Assembly (NCBI RefSeq): GCF_029094545.1
Contig: NZ_CP117835.1
Span: 848,001 to 912,000 of the forward strand
From: Alkalihalophilus pseudofirmus
Lineage (GTDB): Bacteria > Bacillota > Bacilli > Bacillales > Bacillaceae_D
Length of the DNA: 64,000 bases
Direction of reading: 5' to 3'
Every line of letters starts with the position of its first letter. The first letter of the stretch is position 1. Below are positions 26,335-34,210 of the stretch, in pieces. The position numbers were made by a program, and so were the translations under genes. The notes below the pieces were generated by a model that was not told where the DNA came from, did no database searches, and saw only the letters and a program-made list of their open reading frames with translations.

Positions 26335-27339
26335 ATGAAAAAATGGTTGCTTATGCTGTTGATGGTAAGTATGGCTGGAATGATCCTAACACCGGCCGGC
26401 CTAGCAAAAGAGGTAGGAAAAGGAGATATTGCCTTTGTTGATGTATCTGTGTTGACGGTGTGGGCTGAGCCGAATTTGGACCGGCCGATTGATGCACCTG
26501 CTGTATCGAATCCAGTTGATCACTGGAAGTGGACTACTGACATGACCTATGAGGAAAAGCTATGGCTAGTCGGAAAGCTAGAAACACAAGCTCTATACGG
26601 AATGAAAGTTAATGTGTTAGAAGAAGCGGGTGACTGGGTTAAGATTTCAGTAGAAGGCCAGCCTACGCCTCGTGAAGAATCAGGTTATCCAGGCTGGGTT
26701 CCTAAAGTTCAGTTAACAAATAATGAACGACTAGAAGACTTATCTAACCGTCCGTTTGCGACAGTCACTGTGCCGACTGCTTCTTTATACGAAGATCGTG
26801 CTTTATCAAAAGAATTTATGGAAGTGAGTTTCAATACAAGATTGCCGGTTATGGCCGAGCAGGGAGATAAAGTGCTTGTTGCGACACCAGCTGATGGAAA
26901 CAAGTGGTTCGACCTAGCAGATATTGAAATATATGAATCAGAGCAAGATATACCAAAACCAACAGCTGATGATTTACTAGCTACTGGTGAATTGTTTTTA
27001 GATTTACCATACTTATGGGCTGGTGTATCAGGCTTTGGATTTGATTGTTCAGGATTTACACACACGATTTATAAGGCTCATGGAATAACGATCCCTCGTG
27101 ATTCAAGCATACAAGCTCAGCATGGTACATTTGTTGAAAGAGAAGATTTGCAAAAAGGAGACCTTGTATTCTTTGCCCGTAACAATGGCACAGGAGCCGT
27201 TCACCATGTCGGAATGTATATTGGTGAAGGGAAAATGATTCACTCACCCAATACAGCCAGCACCGTAGAAATTGTGGTGATTGATGAATCGAGTTATGCA
27301 TCAAGCTATCACAGCGGACGTCGTTATTTAGACAATTAA
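26335..27339 (+). CDS. ykfC: Gamma-D-glutamyl-L-diamino acid endopeptidase YkfC
   Basis: A 334-residue secreted NlpC/P60 endopeptidase. Signal peptide about 1-23, SH3-like domains about 30-200, catalytic domain about 215-334. The catalytic residues fall at Cys238, His291 and His303, the positions I recall for B. cereus YkfC, whose structure is known. It cuts the gamma-D-Glu-diamino acid bond of murein peptides with a free N-terminal L-Ala, releasing the dipeptide that YkfB epimerises. The frame opens upstream inside ykfB, but ATG 26335 follows AGGAGGAGA. Last gene of a two-gene operon. Confidence 0.95.
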   Translation: MKKWLLMLLMVSMAGMILTPAGLAKEVGKGDIAFVDVSVLTVWAEPNLDRPIDAPAVSNPVDHWKWTTDMTYEEKLWLVGKLETQALYGMKVNVLEEAGDWVKISVEGQPTPREESGYPGWVPKVQLTNNERLEDLSNRPFATVTVPTASLYEDRALSKEFMEVSFNTRLPVMAEQGDKVLVATPADGNKWFDLADIEIYESEQDIPKPTADDLLATGELFLDLPYLWAGVSGFGFDCSGFTHTIYKAHGITIPRDSSIQAQHGTFVEREDLQKGDLVFFARNNGTGAVHHVGMYIGEGKMIHSPNTASTVEIVVIDESSYASSYHSGRRYLDN

Positions 27340-27349
27340 CAATAGCAGG

Positions 27350-27385
27350 AGGCTGGTCCATGTGTGAATGGACCAGCCTTATTTG
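27350..27385 (+). terminator. Terminator of ykfBC
   Basis: AGGCTGGTCCAT / ATGGACCAGCCT perfect stem with a 6-base loop, then a T-rich stretch. Confidence 0.85.
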
Positions 27386-27418
27386 TTAAATAGAGGTACA
27401 CGCGGTTTACTAGCAAAA

Positions 27419-27450
27419 ACAAAAAAAGCGTGGACACTTCCACGCTTTTA
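27419..27450 (-). terminator. Terminator of the subtilisin gene
   Basis: Stem AAAAGCGTGGAAG / CTTCCACGC type with a T7 run on the minus strand, 5 bases after the protease stop. Confidence 0.88.
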
Positions 27451-27454
27451 ACAA

Positions 27455-28594
27455 TTATTGTTGAATAGCAGCCATTGACTGCACCAAACCATTTCCGAAC
27501 TGATTTGAGCCGCCTAGTGGAAGGGCAGTATCATTTAAGAGATTACGAAGCTCAACATTAGATAAATGGGGCTTCGCTTGCCATACCTGTGCAGCGACAC
27601 CAGCTACATGTGGAGAGGCCATAGATGTTCCATTAAATGAAGCATAGTTATTATTAGGAGTTGTACTTAAGATACCGGCACCAGGAGCTGAAATCTCAAC
27701 AGCTGGTCCTGTACTAGAGAACGTTGCACGTTGATTGTTTTGGTCTGTTGCAGCAACAGCGATGACAGATTCATATTTAGCAGGGTAGCCAACTGTGTCG
27801 TTATTACCGCCGCGATTGCCGCTATTCCCTGCAGCAGCGACAACTAGTAATCCTTCGGCGTAGGCAAGGTCACTGAACTCTTTTAAAATAGCAGAGCTTT
27901 GAGAACCACCTAGACTCATATTAATAATATCCATTCCATTATTAATGGACCACTCAATTCCTTCTGCAATCCCTGCATAGGAGCCGCTTCCAGCATTATT
28001 TAGTACTTTGACAGCATAAAGATCTGCTTCACTTGCTACTCCAACGACACCAATGTCGTTATTAACGGCAGCTACGGTACCTGCAACATGTGTTCCATGT
28101 CCGTCACCATCAAAAAATGGATCGCGGTTTGCTGAATCTGTAAATACAGAGTGACCACCTTGTACATTCGCTGTAAGATCTGGATGGCTGCGGTCAATTC
28201 CTGTATCAAGAATAGCTACTTTTACACCATTGCCAGTGTATCCAGCATTTTGTGCGTCAGTTCCTTGAACACGAGGAATACCCCAAGGTACGTTTTGTGC
28301 AAGCTTCGTTACCTCTGCATTTTCCTCAACAAATTTAATATGGGGGTGGTTTTTTAGACCGCGAGCTTTATTTTCAGGTAGTTCTACTTGAACGACCGGG
28401 AGCAGATTAAATTCATGGATAATATCTTCTTCCTCCACTCCAAACGCCTTCAACAATCCTTTTTGAGACGGGCCGTCAAATGAAACTAAATACTCTTTCG
28501 TTTCGTTTTGAGCAAAATTATTTTGAGCGAAAGCTGCTTGTCCTGGTAATAGCATTGTGAACACTAATAGAAGCGCCAATAAAAGATGTCTCAT
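27455..28594 (-). CDS. Secreted subtilisin-family alkaline protease (S8)
   Basis: A 379-residue pre-pro-protein. Signal peptide about 1-23, inhibitor-type propeptide about 35-104 (K-E-Y-L-V-S-F ... I-K-F-V-E-E-N-A-E-V), mature enzyme starting near A-Q-N-V-P-W-G-I. The triad is Asp130 (L-D-T-G), His169 (G-H-G-T-H-V-A-G-T) and Ser324 (G-T-S-M-A-S-P). The mature part is closest in style to high-alkaline subtilisins. The Asp-His spacing (39) is longer than in subtilisin BPN' (32) because of an insertion rich in Asp and Phe. ATG 28600 is also in frame, but 28594 has the better spacing from GGAGG. Monocistronic. Confidence 0.95.
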   Translation of the reverse strand: MRHLLLALLLVFTMLLPGQAAFAQNNFAQNETKEYLVSFDGPSQKGLLKAFGVEEEDIIHEFNLLPVVQVELPENKARGLKNHPHIKFVEENAEVTKLAQNVPWGIPRVQGTDAQNAGYTGNGVKVAILDTGIDRSHPDLTANVQGGHSVFTDSANRDPFFDGDGHGTHVAGTVAAVNNDIGVVGVASEADLYAVKVLNNAGSGSYAGIAEGIEWSINNGMDIINMSLGGSQSSAILKEFSDLAYAEGLLVVAAAGNSGNRGGNNDTVGYPAKYESVIAVAATDQNNQRATFSSTGPAVEISAPGAGILSTTPNNNYASFNGTSMASPHVAGVAAQVWQAKPHLSNVELRNLLNDTALPLGGSNQFGNGLVQSMAAIQQ

Positions 28595-28630
28595 TTTCAT
28601 CTTCCTCCAATTATTTATTTAGTTGTAAGT

Positions 28631-28677
28631 ATCTATCTAATATGAGTCTAAATAGATAGATAATTCTAACTATTATA
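28631..28677 (-). promoter_or_regulatory. Subtilisin -10 box and 5'-end hairpin
   Basis: On the minus strand TATAAT lies at 28672-28677 (no good -35). Transcription would start near 28665. The perfect inverted repeat ATCTATCTA / TAGATAGAT (28631-28661) would then form a hairpin at the extreme 5' end of the mRNA. Confidence 0.5.
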
Positions 28678-28824
28678 ATATTAATGATAGAGTGCAATAG
28701 ATCAGGAAGCAATCAATAATTATATAAACATACTTATACAAGTAGTGTCAGAAGGGATTTTCCTATTATTGGCTAATACATGTAAGAGGAGTGTATTAGG
28801 AACAAAGAGAGGGAGTCACCTATT

Positions 28825-29346
28825 ATGAAACAAATCGTCCATTTTAAAAGGGAAGAGGTCTTTCGGGAGCGTGCAGCTTTAGTGGTAGCTAAGCATACGG
28901 AAAGGATCAAAAACGGCCTGCAAAATGCTTGTGTGATTCATGTTGGCAGCACAGCAATTGAAGGGTCTTTAACAAAAGGAGATGTTGACCTTCAAGTTCG
29001 TATTCCAATAGAGGAGTTTGACCATGCAAAAAGCTTCTTGTTAAAGCACTACACCATTAATACCGGGAGCACGCAAACGTCATTCTTTTGTGCGTTTGAA
29101 GACGAGGAAGACCTTCTGCCTTTAGGATTACAGTTAACAGCTGCAGGTTCAGAGTTAGATCATTTCTGGAAAGTAAAAGCATACTTTGTCGCATATCCGT
29201 GTGAGGTCATTCAATATAATGAGTTGAAGTTAATGTTTGAAGGAAAAGATATGGAAACTTACAGACATGCAAAGTCTCTTTATATGAGAAGAATTTTAAC
29301 ATCTAAAGAATACAGAGAATTTGAAAAGAGGTTAGGAGAGAGATAG
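28825..29346 (+). CDS. GrpB/UPF0157 family nucleotidyltransferase-like protein
   Basis: A 173-residue GrpB-family protein. H-V-G-S-T-A-I-E-G-S near residue 38 and G-D-V-D-L-Q-V near 53 form the nucleotidyltransferase-like motif (G-S ... D-x-D). The usual 'PIKDIDL' is replaced by L-T-K-G-D-V-D-L. The family has no firmly known function; some members are fused to CoaE. GGGAG precedes the ATG. Monocistronic, convergent with the following gene. Confidence 0.83.
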   Translation: MKQIVHFKREEVFRERAALVVAKHTERIKNGLQNACVIHVGSTAIEGSLTKGDVDLQVRIPIEEFDHAKSFLLKHYTINTGSTQTSFFCAFEDEEDLLPLGLQLTAAGSELDHFWKVKAYFVAYPCEVIQYNELKLMFEGKDMETYRHAKSLYMRRILTSKEYREFEKRLGER

Positions 29347-29361
29347 ATATAGGGGGCGGCT

Positions 29362-29399
29362 TGAAGCACTCATGAATCCAGCATGGGTGCTTCATTTTA
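29362..29399. terminator. Terminator between convergent genes
   Basis: TGAAGCACTCATG / CATGGGTGCTTCA stem (one G-T pair), 7-base loop and T run. It overlaps the stop of the minus-strand gene. Confidence 0.83.
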
Positions 29400-29978
29400 T
29401 CTCGTCTTCTGATGGAACTTAAGTAAGAATATAAGCAAAGCCATTAGGAAGACCATGGTTAAGGTTTGCATTGTGATCATTAGTTTTGCTGCATCGTAAA
29501 ACTCGTTTGTAAGAGAGGTGAAAAAGAAGCTTAACGAAGATACATAAAAGAACACATGAAAAAGAGCTAAGCCAGAAGCCATAACGATTTTCTTTAAATC
29601 GTTAGATGCCAGAAAGCTCGTATGTAGAAAAGGGATCGTAACCACAACAAGGCTTGAAATAAAAAAGGAAGGGACCCATCCTGGCCCGCCAATGATTAAC
29701 CGGTATATATTAAGTACAGCGTAAATAGGAATGGCAACCGGAAACCCGCCGAATAAAGAACCGATAATAAATGGTATATACCTAAGGTCAAATATAAAAC
29801 CATGGCTGATATGGATAGGGAACGACATACACAACACCATGACGATACTAGATAAGAGAGCTAGTATGATGACATTTCCATCCGTTGTCTTTTTGTATTC
29901 GATGATCATTAAATAAAAAAGCATTCCAAGCAGCAAAAAGAAGACGTTACCTAACAACGTTTCAATTAAATCAAACAT
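29397..29978 (-). CDS. Stand-alone 5TM-LYT type membrane sensor domain
   Basis: A 193-residue membrane protein with about six hydrophobic segments. F-D-L-R-Y-I-P-F-I-I-G-S-L-F-G-G and the R-L-I-I-G-G-P-G-W motif match the 5TM receptor region of LytS-YhcK proteins. In other bacteria this domain is the input half of histidine kinases or GGDEF proteins. Here the frame ends after the membrane part with no kinase or GGDEF domain, and no such partner gene lies next to it. It may be a sensor partner or a truncated gene. A T-rich convergent terminator follows. Confidence 0.75.
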   Translation of the reverse strand: MFDLIETLLGNVFFLLLGMLFYLMIIEYKKTTDGNVIILALLSSIVMVLCMSFPIHISHGFIFDLRYIPFIIGSLFGGFPVAIPIYAVLNIYRLIIGGPGWVPSFFISSLVVVTIPFLHTSFLASNDLKKIVMASGLALFHVFFYVSSLSFFFTSLTNEFYDAAKLMITMQTLTMVFLMALLIFLLKFHQKTR

Positions 29979-30160
29979 GAGGATCGTCCTTTCAGTTCTT
30001 TCTAAAATCTTACCATAACACCTATGGAAAAAGATACTCTAGGGTATATCACTGTATGATGTATGATAACGCTTATACTTTTTCGAGCATTCCAAGACAT
30101 GACATACGTATCTCAACATTTTACCCTGTTTGCCTAGTACACCTCTATTAAGAAAGAAAA

Positions 30161-30194
30161 AAATATGAAGCCAGATTAAGCTTCATATTTTTAG
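30161..30194 (-). terminator. Terminator of the SET-domain gene
   Basis: AATATGAAGC / GCTTCATATT stem with 7-base loop. T runs lie on both strands. Confidence 0.85.
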
Positions 30195-30202
30195 GTCCTT
30201 GC

Positions 30203-30592
30203 TTATTTATCTTTCATGAACCATAGCGGCGTCTCATCGTCTACTTCTCCGTTATAATTCACGAAGATTTCCTCGCCAGCTTTAATATCGCGATAGGCAT
30301 AATAACTGAAAATATGCTTATCAAAATTAATATCATAGGTTGCATTTGGAGTAAAAGAATGATTAAAAAGCATTCCATAGCCCAGCACAATCGCGGTATG
30401 ATTTTTGCCATATTCATATACATAATCAGCTAAGACCGTTTCTTGGATTAAAATGTGCTCGATATTCGGATAAGGTACGACAGGAGCCTCGTGAAACATG
30501 GTTCCTTTTGGGATATCTTCTGTTGCAAAGACCCCTCTATTAAATTCTCCTCCACTGACAGGGGAGGTTTTGACTGTAATCATTTGCGTCAC
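30203..30592 (-). CDS. Bacterial SET-domain protein (possible lysine methyltransferase)
   Basis: A 129-residue protein that is essentially a bare SET domain: R-G-V-F-A-T-E-D-I-P-K-G near residue 19, the SAM/knot motif F-N-H-S-F-T-P-N-A-T-Y near 76-85 and A-G-E-E-I-F-V-N-Y near 105. In eukaryotes and some bacteria SET enzymes methylate protein lysines using SAM. No post-SET Cys cluster or second domain is present. Substrate unknown. The ATG follows GGTGA (weak). The gene is flanked by a terminator and by the ArsR-DUF2087 gene on the same strand, 129 bases upstream. Confidence 0.82.
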   Translation of the reverse strand: MTQMITVKTSPVSGGEFNRGVFATEDIPKGTMFHEAPVVPYPNIEHILIQETVLADYVYEYGKNHTAIVLGYGMLFNHSFTPNATYDINFDKHIFSYYAYRDIKAGEEIFVNYNGEVDDETPLWFMKDK

Positions 30593-30721
30593 CTTCGCGT
30601 TCTTAGAAGTAGTTATATTTATCTTCCTAGCTTGACAGTTGTTCGTGTGAAAAGCAACTGTAAAATGCTTACTCTAATCTAGTCATTCTCAATTGAGCTG
30701 ATAAGGATTATAACACGTCTG

Positions 30722-31300
30722 CTAGATGAGCCACATTTCCTCAGGATTCAGTTGATACATCCCATTTTCACGGTGCATAAAATGACACATAATAAATTCA
30801 CGTCTAATTGTTGCAAAGTCCTCGTGGTATTGTTTAATAAATTCATTTAATTCTTTTTCACTGTAGATGACTCCAACGTTTAATTTGCTAGCTAGGTATT
30901 CTAAAATGATAAGCTTTTTCTTGCGTTGGGCCGGAATAGTTTTTAATTTACCATCGTCTGTGAAGAAGTTTTGAATAACTTTGTATTTCTCTTGGTCTTC
31001 TACTTTAAATGGGTCCATCTCTACTTCACCCCCTACTTTAATAATCGCTGCTGCCATTATTTCAAGTTTCTTCTCATCTAAATGATAGTAAATCGTATTT
31101 TTTTCTCTGCGTTGGTAAACAAGATTTATGTCTCTTAATTTAGCGAGATGGTGAGAAATAGTGGGAGGAGTTAAGCCTAACTTTCCAGCAATGGCTTGCC
31201 CATGAAGCGGGCCGTTCTTTAATAAAGCAATGATTTGAATACGGGTTTTATCCCCTAGTGTTTTATGGAAGTTAACTAAACGATTTAATTGCATCTTCAT
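30722..31300 (-). CDS. ArsR-family repressor with DUF2087 domain
   Basis: A 192-residue regulator. Residues about 5-85 form an ArsR-type winged helix (D-K-T-R-I-Q-I-I-A-L-L, then a recognition helix in P-P-T-I-S-H-H-L-A-K-L, then the wing). Residues about 105-190 match DUF2087 (I-P-A-Q-R-K-K-K-L-I-I-L-E-Y-L and E-K-E-L-N-E-F-I). No metal-binding Cys pair of the ArsR type is visible, so the signal is probably not arsenite. GGGGAT precedes the ATG. The gene's own promoter carries a multi-palindrome, so autorepression is likely. Confidence 0.88.
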   Translation of the reverse strand: MKMQLNRLVNFHKTLGDKTRIQIIALLKNGPLHGQAIAGKLGLTPPTISHHLAKLRDINLVYQRREKNTIYYHLDEKKLEIMAAAIIKVGGEVEMDPFKVEDQEKYKVIQNFFTDDGKLKTIPAQRKKKLIILEYLASKLNVGVIYSEKELNEFIKQYHEDFATIRREFIMCHFMHRENGMYQLNPEEMWLI

Positions 31301-31307
31301 ATCCCCT

Positions 31308-31355
31308 TAGATAATCATCTAATTAGATTATAATCTAATTGCTAAGAAATGACAA
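31308..31355 (-). promoter_or_regulatory. Promoter and palindromic operator of the ArsR gene
   Basis: On the minus strand TTGTCA (31350-31355), 17 bases, TATAAT (31327-31332). Three overlapping palindromes cover the -10 and the start site: TAGATTATAATCTA (perfect), ATCTAATTAGAT (perfect) and TAGATAATCATCTA. Confidence 0.8.
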
Positions 31356-31471
31356 TAGTTATACTAAGAACTTTTCGGGCGGGTTAGACAATTTAGTAAA
31401 AAATCGTTATCCTAATGGAACGAAAAGTGATAAAGGTGTGTGTAAATGTGGATGTGAAAGAGGAAACAATT

Positions 31472-32125
31472 ATGAAGAGTGACGACATTTTAAAGACAAC
31501 CCATGTGTGGTATGCAAGTTATGGTTCAAATATGAATCCAGAGCGATTTTATTGTTATATTCAAGGTGGGAAGCCTGAAGGGTCAACAAAAACGGAAAAA
31601 GGCTGTCGAGATCACACCCTGCCTGTTGAGGTTCGGACGTTATCTTTCCCATATGAAGCCTATTTTGCTCACTATGCCGACCGCTGGGGAGGAGCCCCTG
31701 TTTTTATCGATCCAAATAAAGGGGATAAGCACTCCTTTTTTGTTTGCTACTTAGTAACAATGGAACAATATTTAGATGTGATGGCTCAAGAAAATGGTCT
31801 CTTAGAGGTAGAAAGTGAGTTGTCACGTCTCGTTAATGACCAGACCGCTTTATTAAAAGGGTTATATGGAAAGATGATGAACGTAGGGACAATGGATGGC
31901 TTCCCTATTTTTACATTTACGAATCCGAAACGGCCCGAAGTAGAGTCAGAGTTTCCCCCAGCTATCCCTTACTTAAAGACGATTTTAAAAGGGTTGATGA
32001 ACCAATGCGGGTTATTAGAAGAAGAAGCAGCTGATTACTTACTAAGCCTTGAAGGGGTTAGTCCAGCTTATACTCGCTCAGAGTTGATAGAGCTTGCAGC
32101 TGATGCACAGGAGAAAATAAAGTGA
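31472..32125 (+). CDS. Gamma-glutamylcyclotransferase-fold protein
   Basis: A 217-residue cytoplasmic protein. The N-terminal V-W-Y-A-S-Y-G-S-N-M is the substrate loop of the gamma-glutamylcyclotransferase (BtrG-like) fold. The rest differs from the small family members, and I cannot place the general acid Glu with certainty, so the reaction is unknown. The frame opens at ATG 31415, but ATG 31472 follows AGAGGA with good spacing and keeps the domain whole. Its promoter side is shared with the ArsR gene, which could control it. It ends in a perfect terminator. Confidence 0.75.
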   Translation: MKSDDILKTTHVWYASYGSNMNPERFYCYIQGGKPEGSTKTEKGCRDHTLPVEVRTLSFPYEAYFAHYADRWGGAPVFIDPNKGDKHSFFVCYLVTMEQYLDVMAQENGLLEVESELSRLVNDQTALLKGLYGKMMNVGTMDGFPIFTFTNPKRPEVESEFPPAIPYLKTILKGLMNQCGLLEEEAADYLLSLEGVSPAYTRSELIELAADAQEKIK

Positions 32126-32129
32126 TAAA

Positions 32130-32167
32130 AAAATCGAAACGGGGTACGTCCCTGTTTCGATTTTTTT
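32130..32167 (+). terminator. Strong terminator
   Basis: AAATCGAAACGGGG / TCCCTGTTTCGATTT stem with a 4-base loop and a T7 run. Confidence 0.92.
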
Positions 32168-32174
32168 CTATTAA

Positions 32175-32203
32175 GGAAACTCTTGTATGAGAATCAGCGT
32201 ATA
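32175..32203 (+). promoter_or_regulatory. ECF-sigma-type promoter of yxlEFG
   Basis: GGAAAC (32175-32180), a 17-base spacer and CGTATA (32198-32203). This matches the TGAAAC-N16/17-CGTATA pattern of SigW/SigM/SigX-type promoters and lies 48 bases before yxlE. Confidence 0.7.
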
Positions 32204-32250
32204 CTTAGGAAGGTAATAAAAAGTATTTATTGTGTGAGAGGAGTAAGCCT

Positions 32251-32463
32251 ATGAATGAGATCCTTACAGAGCTTGACCAGCTTAACTTAGCTGTCATTGC
32301 ACCTTTTCTAGTTATTCAATTCATTTTAATGCTTGTAGCTTTATTTGATTGGTTTCGAATCGAGAAAACGAATGGCCCTAAATGGTTGTGGCTAATTATT
32401 ATTGTATTCGTTAATTTAATCGGTCCAATATTGTATTTTGTAATCGGCAGGAGGCAAGATTAA
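32251..32463 (+). CDS. yxlE: PLDc_N-type small membrane protein YxlE
   Basis: A 70-residue protein with two membrane segments (about 13-33 and 47-66) separated by F-D-W-F-R-I-E-K-T-N-G-P-K-W, the pattern of the phospholipase-D-nuclease N-terminal domain. In B. subtilis YxlE stands before the YxlF/YxlG ABC transporter in the sigY operon and acts as part of the negative control of SigY. ATG 32251 after GAGAGGAG is preferred over the upstream in-frame TTG/GTG. Its TAA overlaps the yxlF ATG (TAATG). Confidence 0.82.
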   Translation: MNEILTELDQLNLAVIAPFLVIQFILMLVALFDWFRIEKTNGPKWLWLIIIVFVNLIGPILYFVIGRRQD

Positions 32464-33371
32464 TGTCCTTTTTTCAGGTTGAACAGCTAACTAAAGTATA
32501 TGGTGATAATAAAGTAGTTGATTCCGTTTCTTTTTCACTTGAAGAGGGGCGTTGTGTAGCATTGCTTGGTCCGAATGGTGCTGGAAAAACCACCACTTTA
32601 AAAATGCTGACTCATTTGTTGAAGCCTACTAGCGGCACTATTTGCATGTCAGGTTTTAGTTCGGATTCAGATTTACGAGAGCAGATTGGCTATCTTCCTC
32701 AATACCCTGTTTTTCATAACTGGATGAGTGGAAGAGAATTTCTAGAATACGTTGGGAAATTAGCGCATTTGCCTAAAGCTGAGGTGAAGGCGCGTACAAG
32801 CGAGCTGCTTGAAGTAATGGGTTTAAGTGATGCGGCAAACCGCAAAATTGGAAAGTACTCTGGTGGAATGAAACAGCGGTTAGGGATCGCACAAGCCATT
32901 ATACACAAACCAAAGCTGCTTTTATTAGATGAGCCGGTTTCAGCCCTTGATCCTTTTGGAAGGCGTGAGGTGCTTGAGTTAATTCGTCAGCTTAAGAAAG
33001 ATACAACGATCCTTTTTTCCACTCATGTACTAAATGATGCAGAAGAAGTGAGTGATGATGTCATAATCATTCATAATGGTGAAATAAAGGTGGCAGACAA
33101 ATTGGGCAATCTTCAAGAAAAGCATCAGAAGCCGATTATCTCAATCCAAACAAAAGGGCCGATTCAGACCTACATTCAACATTGGGAGAAATGGGAGGAT
33201 GTACTTGAGGTTGATTATGAAGAAGACTCTGCAAAGGTCCGTCTCAATGACATTGAGAAGACGAAGAGAGCAATGCTTCAAGATATTGTAGAACAAAATA
33301 TCCCCCTTACCCGCTTTGAAGTAGAAAAATCATCACTTGAGGATTTATTTGTTAAGGTGGTGAGAGGATGA
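32463..33371 (+). CDS. yxlF: ABC transporter ATP-binding protein YxlF
   Basis: A 302-residue ABC ATPase: Walker A G-P-N-G-A-G-K-T near residue 37, signature S-G-G-M-K-Q-R near 136, Walker B L-L-L-L-D-E-P near 155, H-loop H-V-L. The C-terminal 80 residues form the extra domain seen in ABC-2 exporters (ends in L-E-D-L-F-V-K-V-V). It works with YxlG, whose ATG overlaps this gene's stop (ATGA). The substrate is unknown. In B. subtilis yxlF lies in the sigY operon; here no sigY, yxlC or yxlD precedes it. Confidence 0.88.
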   Translation: MSFFQVEQLTKVYGDNKVVDSVSFSLEEGRCVALLGPNGAGKTTTLKMLTHLLKPTSGTICMSGFSSDSDLREQIGYLPQYPVFHNWMSGREFLEYVGKLAHLPKAEVKARTSELLEVMGLSDAANRKIGKYSGGMKQRLGIAQAIIHKPKLLLLDEPVSALDPFGRREVLELIRQLKKDTTILFSTHVLNDAEEVSDDVIIIHNGEIKVADKLGNLQEKHQKPIISIQTKGPIQTYIQHWEKWEDVLEVDYEEDSAKVRLNDIEKTKRAMLQDIVEQNIPLTRFEVEKSSLEDLFVKVVRG

Positions 33372-34147
33372 GGCAATGGGTTGTTTTATTTCAAAAAGAA
33401 GTACTAGAAATGACACGTAATTATAAATTAATTTGGGTGCCAATTGTGTTTATCCTTTTAGGCATGACAGATCCTCTTACTACTTATTATATGCCTCAAA
33501 TCCTTGAGATGTCAGGCGGTCTGCCTGAGGGAGCTGTGTTTGAAATGCCTACACCCGCAGCACAAGAGGTATTAATGATGGTCATTTCTCAACTAAATAT
33601 GCTAGGAGTATTAATTATTGTCTTGGCATCAATGGGAATTATCTCCGAAGAACGAAGAAGCGGCTTGGCGGGTATGATTTTAGTGAAGCCAGTATCATAT
33701 GCGTCCTATGTGACAGCAAAGTGGGCGGGCCTTAGTATTGTTGGCCTTTTATCGGTTTTTTTAGGGTATTTGGCAGGCTGGTATTATGTTGTAGTGTTAT
33801 TTGAAGCCGTATCCTTTGCAGTCTTTTTACAAAGCTACCTGTTATTAGCCTTATGGTTCTTGTTTATATTTACATTAATTATTCTTTTCAACGCCGCGCT
33901 TAAGGTGCCTGGATTAGTAGCATTTGTTACTATTACAACCATTATCATTCTTTCAATAATGACTAGCACTTTCGAGAGTTGGATGGAATGGAGTCCCGCA
34001 CAGCTTACAAGTCATCTGGGTTCTATTCTGGTTGAGGAGATGGTTCCTCAAGGTCTATGGCTGACTGTTAGTGTGACGGTCGTACTGATTATTGTATTTT
34101 TGTTAGGGTCTATTAAGATCCTTCAAAACAAAGAGTTATCGGAATAG
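33368..34147 (+). CDS. yxlG: ABC-2 type permease YxlG
   Basis: A 259-residue permease with six membrane segments: one at about 20-40 and five from about 75 to 250, with the first loop carrying M-P-T-P-A-A-Q-E-V. It is the length of B. subtilis YxlG (259). S-E-E-R-R-S-G-L-A-G-M-I-L-V-K-P is the coupling-helix motif typical of ABC-2 permeases. It forms the exporter with YxlF. The gene overlaps yxlF by four bases. Confidence 0.87.
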   Translation: MRQWVVLFQKEVLEMTRNYKLIWVPIVFILLGMTDPLTTYYMPQILEMSGGLPEGAVFEMPTPAAQEVLMMVISQLNMLGVLIIVLASMGIISEERRSGLAGMILVKPVSYASYVTAKWAGLSIVGLLSVFLGYLAGWYYVVVLFEAVSFAVFLQSYLLLALWFLFIFTLIILFNAALKVPGLVAFVTITTIIILSIMTSTFESWMEWSPAQLTSHLGSILVEEMVPQGLWLTVSVTVVLIIVFLLGSIKILQNKELSE

Positions 34148-34210
34148 TATCTTTATGATTATGACAAAATACACCTGTACCATTAATTTAAAAAATAAGG
34201 TGGGAATCCT

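Noticed and set aside
28151-28357. Plus-strand frame inside the subtilisin gene
   Set aside because: Antisense shadow; the subtilisin triad and propeptide are on the minus strand.
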